Assembly: GCA_016213015.1 (NCBI GenBank)
Contig: JACRCE010000102.1
Coordinates: forward strand, 1-46,637
Direction: 5' to 3'
DNA from: Deltaproteobacteria bacterium
Lineage (GTDB): Bacteria > Desulfobacterota > GWC2-55-46
Length of the DNA stretch: 46,637 nt
The number at the start of each line of letters is the position of its first letter. Position 1 is the first letter of the stretch. Of the stretch, positions 24,188 to 31,684 are shown in pieces. The notes below the pieces were generated by a model. The model was not told where the DNA came from. It saw only the letters and a program-made list of their open reading frames with translations, and did no database searches. A program made the translations under genes and the position numbers.

Positions 24188-25009
24188 TAGGCAACCCAGT
24201 ATCTCCCTCATCGGCGCGAACTTTAAGTTCCGCAAAAGCCCCTCGAACTTGGGCGCGGTGGACGCCATGTTGAAGTAGTGCATGAACCTTCTTGAAAGCG
24301 GCAGTTCGATGCGCGGGGCAAGCGCGTCGAACTCCCACGGGTGCACGTAGACGAGGCACGGTTGCTTCTCTACGCGGTTTATCTCCTTTATCTTCGTCAA
24401 TATGTACCAGTACGGCGCGATACGCATGGGAAGCCCGCCGGTAAACGGCGCCCGCTCCCGGAAGACGCGAAACGTGGTCAGCGGAAACTCCCAGATATTT
24501 CCGTAAGCGGTCTTGATCGTATGAGGGAAAGGCTTAAAACTCCTCTCGCCCATCCTTGTGAGCGGCACCATGCTTGAATCATACCGGATGCCGAGCTTCG
24601 CCAGCACGTCGAGCGCCCAGAGCGTTGACGTTCGTATGGACCATTCAGGCGCCCTGTAGCCCTCCACCTTTTGGCCCGCCGCCGCCTCAACCGCCTCTTT
24701 GGCCCTTTTTGCATCTTCTTCAAACTCAGCCCGTGAAAGCTCGAATATCCTCTGGTGGTAGTATCCGTGTATGGCTATCTCGTGTCCGGCCTTGCATATC
24801 GTCCTTATGAGAGCCGGTTCTTTTTCCGCGATATAACCGAGGACGAAAAAGGTCGCCCTCGTATCGTAACGGGCAAGCAGGGAGAGCACCTTTTCCGTGT
24901 TGCGCGTTACCCTGCTTTCGTACTCTGTCCATTTACGATGGTCGTCGTTGTCAACGGTTCCGCATATATGATACCAGTCCTCGAGGTCAACGGTTAGGGC
25001 GTTGAGCAT
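24185..25009 (-). CDS. polysaccharide deacetylase (NodB-type, XrtA/PEP-CTERM-locus-like form)
   Basis: A 274-residue carbohydrate esterase 4 protein. The N-terminal LTVDLEDWYH gives catalytic and metal-binding Asp (D8, D11). HGYYH (H81, H85) is the HxxxH metal motif, and GYRAPEWS is motif 3. A C-terminal HPWEFD stretch matches the DUF3473-type extension seen in deacetylases of exopolysaccharide and exosortase loci. It removes N-acetyl groups from a sugar polymer or a lipid-linked sugar. With the glycosyltransferase at the other end of the locus, it hints at a sugar moiety on the product. It lies 3 bp after the first radical SAM gene. Confidence 0.87.
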   Translation of the reverse strand: MLNALTVDLEDWYHICGTVDNDDHRKWTEYESRVTRNTEKVLSLLARYDTRATFFVLGYIAEKEPALIRTICKAGHEIAIHGYYHQRIFELSRAEFEEDAKRAKEAVEAAAGQKVEGYRAPEWSIRTSTLWALDVLAKLGIRYDSSMVPLTRMGERSFKPFPHTIKTAYGNIWEFPLTTFRVFRERAPFTGGLPMRIAPYWYILTKIKEINRVEKQPCLVYVHPWEFDALAPRIELPLSRRFMHYFNMASTAPKFEGLLRNLKFAPMREILGCL

Positions 25010-25012
25010 CGG

Positions 25013-26311
25013 CTATATCCTGTCCACGACCGGCATCCTGAGCGCCTTTTTCCTGTAGCTCAGGTTTGCCGCAAGCCGCTTGATTATCCCTTTCCTGCTT
25101 CTGAAACTGCGTTTCAATATGCCGCCGACGGTATAGGTGTTTCTGAATATCCAGTAGTAGCCCTTTTGCAACTCCTCCCTTGTCATGCCTTTGGGCTCAA
25201 ACACCACCTCGCCGGTGTGGTACTTGCCCCAGTCCCTGTCGAATATCCTGCCTTCCTTGTCGAGCACGCCGTAGGTTACGGTGCCCGGCAGGGGGGTCAA
25301 TATATGGTACTGGGCCGCGTCTATCCCTGCCTCGTTCACGAAGTCGAGCGTATTCTGAAACACGCTCTTATCGTCCTCATCAAGGCCGAAGACGAAGCTG
25401 CCAATGACGTTTATCCCGGCGTCGTGAATCTTTCTTATGGCCTCCTTGTAGTCCTTGGCCGAGTTCCAGCCCTTGTGCATCTTGTCAAGGTTTTTCTGGG
25501 AAAGGCTCTCAAGCCCTATGAATGCGTACTGTCCGCCGCTTCGGGCATAGAGGTCCAACAGCTCGGCGTCCTTTGCCATGGTGATGGACGCCTGAGAGCC
25601 CCAGCTTACCTTCATGGGCATGAGCGCCTTAAAGAGTTCCTTGGCGTACTTGGGCCTGCCCACGATGTTGTCGTCCATGAAGAAAAACTCCTTGGTGTCG
25701 AACCGCTTTATCTCGTCAAGCACCTCGGGTATGGGCCGAGTTCTAAAATCCGCGCCGAAAAAGGCCGTAACCGCGCAGTAGTCGCAGTTAAAGGGGCATC
25801 CCCTCGTCGCCTGCATGGTGTTGAAGCCGGTCGGATACATGCGCCTGTCGAGGAGATGCCTCCTCGGTATGACCATGTCCTTCAACTCGCAAAGGTTCTC
25901 GCTCCTGTACCTTTCTTGAAGCCGGCCTTTCTTGAAGTCTTCAAGCGCCCTGGCCCATACAAGCTCGGCCTCGCCTATCACCACGGAATCGGCGTGAAGG
26001 AGCGCCTCGTCAGGCAGGGCTGAGACGTGCACCCCGCCCATGATGACCTTTACCCCTCTTTTGCGCCAGTTGTCCGCTATCTCGTATGCGCTCGGTATCT
26101 CCGCGGTAAATCCGGTTATGCCGACAAGGTCCGGCTTCGCGTCGTAGTTCACCTTCTTTACCCGCGCATCGAGTATCTCAACCTCCCACTCCCTTGGGGT
26201 GAGCGCCGCGATGGTCGGCAGATTGAGGCGCACGAACCCTGCCTTGCCGCTCTTGGAGACCGTGCCCCAATAGCTTCGCCTGTTCTCAGGCAGTATGAGC
26301 AAAAGCTTCAT
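25013..26311 (-). CDS. B12-binding-type radical SAM protein (locus copy 3, first gene)
   Basis: A 432-residue protein. The cobalamin-type N-terminal domain (KPDLVGITGFTAEI, VIMGGVHVSALPDEAL, SVVIGEAE) is followed by the radical SAM motif CPFNCDYC (C172, C176, C179), FFFMDDNIVG and a GSFVFGLDEDD segment. The overall plan resembles the hopanoid-type B12 radical SAM proteins (HpnP/HpnJ style), although I cannot assign it to one. It is the first gene of the upstream half of the locus, has a candidate promoter 40-70 bp upstream, and has no strong ribosome site. Confidence 0.88.
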   Translation of the reverse strand: MKLLLILPENRRSYWGTVSKSGKAGFVRLNLPTIAALTPREWEVEILDARVKKVNYDAKPDLVGITGFTAEIPSAYEIADNWRKRGVKVIMGGVHVSALPDEALLHADSVVIGEAELVWARALEDFKKGRLQERYRSENLCELKDMVIPRRHLLDRRMYPTGFNTMQATRGCPFNCDYCAVTAFFGADFRTRPIPEVLDEIKRFDTKEFFFMDDNIVGRPKYAKELFKALMPMKVSWGSQASITMAKDAELLDLYARSGGQYAFIGLESLSQKNLDKMHKGWNSAKDYKEAIRKIHDAGINVIGSFVFGLDEDDKSVFQNTLDFVNEAGIDAAQYHILTPLPGTVTYGVLDKEGRIFDRDWGKYHTGEVVFEPKGMTREELQKGYYWIFRNTYTVGGILKRSFRSRKGIIKRLAANLSYRKKALRMPVVDRI

Positions 26312-26351
26312 TGAATTTACCGTTATTTTATTCGATTCAGACGGACGGGAT

Positions 26352-26381
26352 ATTCTAACACAACTCTTGGATGACGGGCAA
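26352..26381 (-). promoter_or_regulatory. candidate promoter for the upstream half of the biosynthetic locus
   Basis: On the minus strand TTGCCC (26381-26376), an 18-bp spacer and TAGAAT (26357-26352) lie about 40 bp upstream of the first radical SAM gene. The rest of the 145-bp gap holds an inverted repeat (GGTTATCGG / CCGATAACC, about 26393-26455) next to the stop of the phosphatase gene, perhaps its transcript end. Confidence 0.4.
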
Positions 26382-26456
26382 CATTACCAACAGGTTATCG
26401 GTGGACGGTTATCTGTGAAGGTGAAAGAATAATTACCCTTAAACCGATAACCGCTT

Positions 26457-27455
26457 TTACTGTGCGGCCCGCCAGCAACCGACCGCCTCCTGAACGTCGG
26501 CCTTTGAGCCTATGATGAGCGGGACCCTCTGGTGAAGCTCCTCCGGGACTATCTCCATCACCCGGTTGTCGCCGGTCGAAGACATGCCGCCCGCCTGCTC
26601 GACTATGAACGAGAGCGGGTTGGCCTCGTACAAGAGTCTCAACTTGCCCTTTTTCGATTTCTTGTCCGCCGGGTAGAGAAACACCCCGCCCTTCAAAAGA
26701 TTTCTGTGAAAGTCCGCTACAAGGGAACCCACGTACCGGGCGCTGTATCCAGAGCCGTTGGACTTGAGCTTCTCTATATATTTCGCGGTGCCGTCGTACC
26801 AATAAGCGCTGTTGCCCTCGTTGATGCTGTAAATCTTTCCTCTCTCCGGCATCCTGATGTTTTCGTGGGATAGCAGAAACTCCCCGACGCTCGGGTCGAG
26901 CGTGAAGCCGTGCACCCCGTTTCCGGTGGTGTATACGAACATGGTGGACGAGCCGTAGAGCACGTAACCGGCGCATACCTGCTCAACGCCAGGCCTCAGA
27001 AAATCCTTTTCCGTAACGCCGTCATGACCGTTAGGCGTCTTCAATATGGAGAATATCGTGCCCACGCTGATATTTACGTCTATGTTTGATGAGCCGTCAA
27101 GAGGATCGAAAAGGATAAGGTAGTTGCCGCGGGAGTGAGGCCCGCCCATCTTTACAATGTCGTCCATCTCCTCGGAGGCCATGCCGAGGACGAAGCTGGA
27201 AAGCTCCATGGTATGAAGCATCGCGGTGTTGGCAAACTCGTCGAGCTTTTGCACCTCCTCGCCCTGCACGTTCTTGCCGCCGGCGGCCCCGAGTATGTCT
27301 ATAAGCCCGGCCTTGTTAACGGCCCTCGATATAAGTTTTGCCGCGACTATGATGTCCGAAAAGAGCGAGGTAAAACTGCCGCTGGAATCGGCGTGCTTCC
27401 TCTGCTCCTGCAAGAGGAATTTGGTAAGCGGCATTCCTGACATGCTTAGCGGCAT
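26457..27455 (-). CDS. fbp: class I fructose-1,6-bisphosphatase
   Basis: A 332-residue protein. GGPHSRGNYLILFDPLDG and DGSSNIDVNISVGTIFS are the FBPase signature with metal-binding Asp residues. YVGSLVADFHRNLLKGG and EQAGGMSS close the active site. It hydrolyses fructose-1,6-bisphosphate to fructose-6-phosphate in gluconeogenesis or the Calvin cycle. An AGGGGTG ribosome site supports the ATG at 27455. It follows the FmdE-like gene by 17 bp, so both share the promoter at 28171-28199. Length and motifs are normal. Confidence 0.95.
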   Translation of the reverse strand: MPLSMSGMPLTKFLLQEQRKHADSSGSFTSLFSDIIVAAKLISRAVNKAGLIDILGAAGGKNVQGEEVQKLDEFANTAMLHTMELSSFVLGMASEEMDDIVKMGGPHSRGNYLILFDPLDGSSNIDVNISVGTIFSILKTPNGHDGVTEKDFLRPGVEQVCAGYVLYGSSTMFVYTTGNGVHGFTLDPSVGEFLLSHENIRMPERGKIYSINEGNSAYWYDGTAKYIEKLKSNGSGYSARYVGSLVADFHRNLLKGGVFLYPADKKSKKGKLRLLYEANPLSFIVEQAGGMSSTGDNRVMEIVPEELHQRVPLIIGSKADVQEAVGCWRAAQ

Positions 27456-27472
27456 GGCGTCACCCCTGTTTC

Positions 27473-28147
27473 TTATACGGAAAAGTCCGCGTCAACGGGA
27501 AACTCGAAGCCGTCAATCGCCTCGACCTTGAAAAGACCGGGGTAGTTGTCGTCCTCAAGCAGTATCCTTTTTACGTTGCCCTGCCACAGCGAAAAAAACA
27601 GCTCTTTTTCTTCCTTGCCGGCCATGCCCCTCAATACAAGCGGCATCAGTTTTCCCATTCTGTTGTCCTGAGGGAGTGCCTGCGGATTATAGCTAATCCT
27701 TACGGCCTTGCCCGTGTCTTCCCTTTGAAATATGAATTGATTGAACTGAGTGTCCTTTGCGTCAAAGGCAAGCCTGTTGCATCTTGCATACGCCCCGCCC
27801 AAGCCCTTGAATCCGGTCTTGCCGCTCGCGCCGGTTATGAAGGATATGACCTGCGCCTGAGGCCCGTATGCAAGGTCGTCCGGCGCTCCTTTTATGAGAA
27901 CCCTTATGTCCCCGCGCACCGGCGTCTGATCGCCGTAGAGCGCTTGCAGCGCCTTTGCCGTCAGCTTGTATGCGCCGGATATTGCCGCGCATGAATGTCC
28001 AGCGAGTTTCACGGCGTCGGCGTAGTGAAAGACGAACTCCTCGCCCTCGTCCTGCGCCCCGAGCACGTAGGCAAGCGGGTCCTTGAGACGTATCGGCTCC
28101 ACCAGCGCGAAAAATCCCTGCTTCCAGACGGTGTCGGACGATTCCAT
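27473..28147 (-). CDS. FmdE-like protein (formylmethanofuran dehydrogenase subunit E family)
   Basis: About 224 residues from the ATG at 28147, set by a GGAGGAG ribosome site. DAVKLAGHSCAAISGAYKL is the conserved GHSC motif of the FmdE family, followed by ALYGDQTPVRGDIRV and FITGASGKTGFKGLGG. Stand-alone FmdE-like proteins are found in many anaerobes without methanofuran and are thought to bind metal or molybdopterin enzymes; their exact role is unsettled. There is no C-terminal zinc ribbon here. It is the first gene of an operon with FBPase, an unexpected pairing. Confidence 0.75.
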   Translation of the reverse strand: MESSDTVWKQGFFALVEPIRLKDPLAYVLGAQDEGEEFVFHYADAVKLAGHSCAAISGAYKLTAKALQALYGDQTPVRGDIRVLIKGAPDDLAYGPQAQVISFITGASGKTGFKGLGGAYARCNRLAFDAKDTQFNQFIFQREDTGKAVRISYNPQALPQDNRMGKLMPLVLRGMAGKEEKELFFSLWQGNVKRILLEDDNYPGLFKVEAIDGFEFPVDADFSV

Positions 28148-28170
28148 AGGCTCCTCCAAATAGACGTTGT

Positions 28171-28199
28171 ATAATATCAGATATTGTAAAACGATTCAA
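28171..28199 (-). promoter_or_regulatory. strong promoter for the fmdE-like/fbp operon
   Basis: On the minus strand TTGAAT (28199-28194), a 17-bp spacer and TATTAT (28176-28171) place the start site about 15 bp before the ATG at 28147, with GGAGGAG in between. This is one of the best matches to sigma70 in the window. Confidence 0.75.
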
Positions 28200-28218
28200 G
28201 CGAGGAAGGCGATTAGGT

Positions 28219-28244
28219 GCCGTCAGGAGTTTCCTCCTGACGGC
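28219..28244. terminator. hairpin after mrp
   Basis: A perfect 11-bp stem (GCCGTCAGGAG / CTCCTGACGGC) with a TTTC loop lies between the 3' end of mrp and the promoter of the fmdE-like gene. There is no long T run, so it may be a weak terminator or transcript stabiliser. A second small stem (GGCTCA / TGAGCC) is at about 28290-28310. Confidence 0.55.
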
Positions 28245-28304
28245 GTTGGTTTCGCAAAGGAAGCGGCATCAAGGGGAATAAGAGGCTCAACCATGCCTGA
28301 GCCG

Positions 28305-29366
28305 CTACGCAAGCGTCAATACGCTTATCCGTCCGGCAATTGCGCCGGCAATGGTCTTGAACGCGATAGCGTGTTCCGACTCGGGCGCGGCCTCGACGAT
28401 AGGCAGACCGGCGTCCGCCCCTTCGCGTATGGCCATGTCAAGGGGTATCTTGCCGAGAAGCGGCACATCATACCGTTGGGCAGTCTTTTCTCCCCCGCCG
28501 TGGCTGAATATCTCGGACTTTTCGTTGCAGTGCGGGCAGAGGAAGCAGCTCATGTTCTCGATTATTCCGGCGACCGGCGCGTTCACCTGCTGGAACATCT
28601 TTATCGCCCTTCTCGCGTCGATAAGCGCCACGTCCTGAGGCGTGGTAACGATCACGGCGCATGTGAGCGGTATGGTCTGCACGAGCGTAAGCTGAACGTC
28701 TCCCGTGCCCGGCGGGAGGTCGATGACAAGGTAGTCGAGTTCCCCCCATTCAACGCCGGTCAGGAACTGTTTGACCAGTTGCATGACAAGAGGCCCCCTC
28801 CATATAAGGGGCGTTTCTTCGTCAAGCATGAAGCCCACCGACACGAGCTTTATCCCGTATTTCTCAATCGGAACGAGGGTTTCCTTGGGCGTGGCCTCAA
28901 GCGGCCCGTGTATGCCCATCATGATCGGAAGGCTCGGGCCGAATACGTCAGCGTCGAGAAGCCCAACACTTACCCCGGTCTTTGCAAGAGCCATCGCAAG
29001 ATTTACGGCAACGGTTGACTTGCCCACGCCGCCCTTGCCGCTTGCTATTGCGATGGTGTTTTTGACTCCGGGTATCGGCGTTTTTTCCGGCGGTTTTTTC
29101 GCCTTCGGCGCCTCTGCTCCGGTCTCTATGGTTACGCCGATAACCCCGGGTATGGCCTTGACCGCGTTTATCGAATTGGTCTCAAGCTCTTTTTTAAGAG
29201 GGCAGACCATTGTCGTAAGCATCAACTTGAAAGAAACCCGTCCGTTGTCGATTGCGACGTCCCGAATCATGTTGAGCGTAACAAGGTCTTTGCCAAGCTC
29301 AGGGTCCATGACGGACGAGAGCGCCTTCAACACGTCGGCCACGGTTATTTCAATGGTTTTCGGCAT
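28305..29366 (-). CDS. mrp: Mrp/NBP35-family iron-sulphur carrier ATPase
   Basis: A 353-residue protein. The N-terminal DUF59 (MIP18-like) domain spans about residues 1-85. A deviant Walker A SGKGGVGKST (109-118) follows, then DADVFGPSLP, DLPPGTGD and a CxxC in CFLCPHC that holds the bridging 4Fe-4S cluster. Mrp proteins carry clusters to apoproteins in the cytosol. The gene closes a run with DUF542, DUF1858, ferredoxin and Nfu genes, which agrees with a role in cluster assembly or repair. Confidence 0.95.
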   Translation of the reverse strand: MPKTIEITVADVLKALSSVMDPELGKDLVTLNMIRDVAIDNGRVSFKLMLTTMVCPLKKELETNSINAVKAIPGVIGVTIETGAEAPKAKKPPEKTPIPGVKNTIAIASGKGGVGKSTVAVNLAMALAKTGVSVGLLDADVFGPSLPIMMGIHGPLEATPKETLVPIEKYGIKLVSVGFMLDEETPLIWRGPLVMQLVKQFLTGVEWGELDYLVIDLPPGTGDVQLTLVQTIPLTCAVIVTTPQDVALIDARRAIKMFQQVNAPVAGIIENMSCFLCPHCNEKSEIFSHGGGEKTAQRYDVPLLGKIPLDMAIREGADAGLPIVEAAPESEHAIAFKTIAGAIAGRISVLTLA

Positions 29367-29376
29367 GGTATTCTCC

Positions 29377-29565
29377 TCAATTTGAAGCAGCCGTATCCAG
29401 CGCGGCGAGAAGCTCGTCTAGCGATGCCCCGTCTCTTTTGGCCGCGTGCTCTATGGACACCGCCCCTCCGCAACAGGAGTCTATCTTGAAGCGCGTGAAC
29501 ACGCCGATGCTCTTGGGATAAAGCCGTATACAGTCGTTTACCGTTATCTCTTTTGCTATCTTCAT
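29377..29565 (-). CDS. DUF542/ScdA-N domain protein
   Basis: A 62-residue protein matching the N-terminal domain of the iron-cluster repair proteins ScdA/YtfE/RIC. The pattern is VNDCIRLYPKSIGVFTRFKIDSCCGG with the key CC pair, then LDELLAALD. The di-iron hemerythrin domain of RIC is missing, so this is a stand-alone small form. It lies 10 bp before mrp and overlaps the DUF1858 gene by 4 bp. In RIC the domain is linked to repair of nitrosylated or oxidised Fe-S clusters; here a role as partner of that set is inferred. Confidence 0.82.
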   Translation of the reverse strand: MKIAKEITVNDCIRLYPKSIGVFTRFKIDSCCGGAVSIEHAAKRDGASLDELLAALDTAASN

Positions 29566-29777
29566 TTTCTGCTTTTCCTGTCTTTCACGGCCGCGTTGAG
29601 TTCGGCTACAAGCGCCTCAGGGCTGACGTTGTGCATCCGCGCGCCGAATGATATGTCCTCTTTGTCGGAGCCGGGGCAGCTTGAACACTCGCCCTTCAAG
29701 CGCTTCCTGAAGACCATCTCGGTTTCAGGATAGGCCCTTAGCACGTCGGCTATGATCATGTCGCTTGTTATGGCCAT
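29562..29777 (-). CDS. DUF1858-type small protein
   Basis: About 71 residues from MAITSDMIIADVLRAYPET. DUF1858 is a small domain with the pattern DVLxxYPE...FxxxG.xCxxC. Here the Cys pair is GECSSCPGS, close to the standard GMGCIGCP-type motif. It is often found next to hybrid-cluster or nitrosative-stress proteins. The start is uncertain: an in-frame codon lies 33 bp upstream and another ATG 15 bp downstream. It shares the small-domain logic of DUF542 (both resemble helical cluster-binding modules) and overlaps that gene. Confidence 0.75.
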   Translation of the reverse strand: MAITSDMIIADVLRAYPETEMVFRKRLKGECSSCPGSDKEDISFGARMHNVSPEALVAELNAAVKDRKSRK

Positions 29778-29841
29778 TGTGTGGACATTGTATGAACATA
29801 GCGCGGCCATTGCATGGCCATGCCATGATAAACGCGGCCAA

Positions 29842-30255
29842 TCATTTAACGGCTGGTTTCGGCGTCGGCACCGCCTTTATCGTTTTGAACATGTTGAGTC
29901 CGAACATTATCATGGACGCGCCCTCGACCATCGCAAAAGCGTGGAGCGCGCCGCGACCCAAGCCCCATGATACGGCGAACCAGCCGGCGGTCATGCCCAA
30001 AAGTCCGGCGTTGGCCAGCCAGATATGCCAGTATGAAAGTTTGTCGCTCCACAGCGGCTTTCCGCTGAAACGCGGCAAAATGTGATAGCCCACGCCATAT
30101 ATCATCATGGACATCCAACCAAGAAGGTTGAAATGCGCGTGTATCTGCATGTAAGGGTAGATCGGCCCTGTCATGGTCATTGCAATGCCGATGAGCATTG
30201 CCGCGAGAAAATATAGTATTGCAAATCTTATGAACCAGACGGTAATACTGCTCAT
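29842..30255 (-). CDS. mini haem-copper-oxidase subunit I-like membrane protein
   Basis: A 137-residue protein with four membrane helices (about residues 7-27, 40-60, 75-95 and 103-123). IHAHFNLLGWMSMMIYGVGYHILPRF matches the helix-II region of cbb3 oxidase or NorB subunit I, with HAH and a second conserved His, but the catalytic copper-site helices are absent. It cannot be an oxidase; it may bind one haem. Short proteins of this type occur near NO-responsive genes. The GAGGAG ribosome region supports the ATG. Downstream lie the DUF1858 and DUF542 genes. Confidence 0.8.
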   Translation of the reverse strand: MSSITVWFIRFAILYFLAAMLIGIAMTMTGPIYPYMQIHAHFNLLGWMSMMIYGVGYHILPRFSGKPLWSDKLSYWHIWLANAGLLGMTAGWFAVSWGLGRGALHAFAMVEGASMIMFGLNMFKTIKAVPTPKPAVK

Positions 30256-30302
30256 CCTTTAAGCGCTCCTCGTTTTTATTCATGTAAATCCGCTATGCGC
30301 CG

Positions 30303-30506
<204 letters not shown>

Positions 30507-30579
30507 CTAAAGGCGATAAGATCGGCGCATGGCGGGCGCGTCAAACGCCCTCCATGCGCCGGATGAACCCTGTCAAGAA

Positions 30580-30807
30580 TCAGACTGAAAGCACCTGCTT
30601 TATCTCAGGCACCTTTTCTTTGATAGCCCTTTCAATGCCCATCGCGAGCGTTATCTGCGCGCTCGGACATCCGTGGCAGGCCCCCTGGAGCTGTACCTTG
30701 ACGACCCCGGCGGCTTCGTCCACGTCAACCAGTTGCACGTCTCCTCCGTCAGCCTGCAACGCCGGTCTTATGCCGTCAAGCGCCTCTTCGATCTTTTCTT
30801 TAAGCAT
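30580..30807 (-). CDS. nfu: NifU-like C-terminal domain (Nfu) iron-sulphur scaffold
   Basis: A 75-residue protein with the Nfu signature ALQADGGDVQLVDV and the cluster-binding CHGCPSA, followed by ITLAMGIERAIKEKVPE. It assembles and hands on 4Fe-4S clusters as a dimer. The ATG at 30807 is set by GGAGGAG and by the family start. A strong promoter lies upstream. It is the first gene of the Fe-S cassette running down to mrp. Confidence 0.93.
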   Translation of the reverse strand: MLKEKIEEALDGIRPALQADGGDVQLVDVDEAAGVVKVQLQGACHGCPSAQITLAMGIERAIKEKVPEIKQVLSV

Positions 30808-30846
30808 GATATATCTCCTCCGTGAGTTGATGTCGCACAATAGTAT

Positions 30847-30875
30847 ATCATATAATAACGATACCATGCTTTCAA
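30847..30875 (-). promoter_or_regulatory. strong promoter upstream of nfu
   Basis: On the minus strand TTGAAA (30875-30870), 17 bp and TATGAT (30852-30847), a near-consensus sigma70 promoter about 40 bp from the nfu ATG. It probably drives the Fe-S set as far as mrp. Confidence 0.75.
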
Positions 30876-30961
30876 GGGGGAATAAATGACTTATGTCATG
30901 TTGCGGGACAGGCCGCGCGGCTTGCCCCGCGCCCTATTTCGAGTTCATCGAGCTTGACCAT

Positions 30962-31111
30962 TCAGACCGGCATGCCGCCGATGTAGGTGTTGTGCAGGTC
31001 TGTTTTCTCTCCGAGGTCTTCCTGCGATAAACCCTTTGCCTTTCTGAGCGCCCTGACGCCTTCGCCGAACTCCTTCAAAAAACCCTTATTGTTTTCCCGC
31101 GTCTTTTCCAT
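30962..31111 (-). pseudogene. truncated XRE-family regulator
   Basis: About 49 residues from MEKTRENNKGFLKEFG. It contains the first helices of an XRE domain (VRALRKAKGLSQEDLGEKTDLHNTYIGGM) but stops where family members continue with GxRxP and the final helices. A stop follows GGMPV, so the fold is incomplete. MITE-like copy B begins about 25 bp upstream of its start. It is most likely a decayed gene; a read error causing the early stop is the alternative. Confidence 0.65.
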
Positions 31112-31135
31112 AATCACCCTGCCGCAATATTTAGA

Positions 31136-31386
31136 GAAACTCTGATTAATTCGCCGACCCGTCATTCTCGCGTGTGAGCCGCAGCCCTGAACGCAGTGAA
31201 GGGGTAGAATCTCGTCTTCAAGGAAATCAACGAGTTAGAGATTGCCGCGCCCAGCGCCACTTTGTTGCACGAAGGAATTTGCCAAGGAACACGCTTTCAT
31301 AATCCAAAGTGGTGCTGGGCTCGCAATGACAAAGCTTGTCCCCGCGTGTTTTAAGCGGGGATAAGACTTAATCAGAGCTTCCTTAA
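31136..31386. repeat. MITE-like repeat, copy B (full, with inner inverted repeat)
   Basis: Starts AAACTCTGATTAATTC and ends CTTAATCAGAGCTTCCTTAA. The inside carries the CTCGTCTTCAAGGAAATCAA block, then an inner inverted repeat (CCCAGCGCCACTTTG ... CAAAGTGGTGCTGGG) around about 45 bp, then a hairpin TCCCCGC ... GCGGGGA. The last 60 bp match copy D at 39346-39410. Copy E is the same element inverted. Confidence 0.88.
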
Positions 31387-31684
31387 CGGAGTGGAAACAG
31401 ACAGTGGAGAACATCCTCCCGCCGGTAGCGATGGCAAACACGATGGAATAAAGGCAAAGTGGCAGAGCATGTTCATAAAAAGCTCTGTCAGGCTGCTCAA
31501 TGGCGAGGAAAGATACGTTGACCTTTACGCCAAGGCTGGAGTAGTCAAGATGGACTACTCTCTCACGTACACTTTTTCAGATGGCAGCGGTTTTGGCGCA
31601 GCCGGTGAAGATAAAGAAGATTTCACCGGCGACAACGGCTTTGCCTATGGGGCAGGGTTCTCAGGTAAGTTAGGGAAGGTCTGA
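31387..31684 (+). pseudogene. outer-membrane beta-barrel (porin-like) gene fragment
   Basis: The readable frame at 31391-31684 gives strand-like segments typical of small outer-membrane barrels (RYVDLYAKAGVVKMDYSLTYTFSDG and DNGFAYGAGFSGKLG). There is no signal peptide and no C-terminal strand. The right end is cut: the stop TGA comes from the end of repeat copy C (GGTCTGATTAATTC). The left end abuts copy B. So the fragment is exactly what lies between two copies of the repeat, with both ends of the parent gene lost. Confidence 0.7.

Noticed and set aside
25166-26023. Plus-strand open frame of about 285 codons opposite the first radical SAM gene
   Set aside because: Antisense shadow without family features; the minus frame carries the CPFNCDYC radical SAM motif.
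26382-26456. GGTTATCGG/CCGATAACC inverted repeat as a regulator-binding site
   Set aside because: The arms are about 50 bp apart, and the gap lies between a gene stop and a candidate promoter; a loose terminator or chance is equally likely.
31136-31386. Possible CRISPR array or insertion sequence with transposase
   Set aside because: No regularly spaced direct repeats and no transposase frame; the elements are short, non-coding and palindromic.
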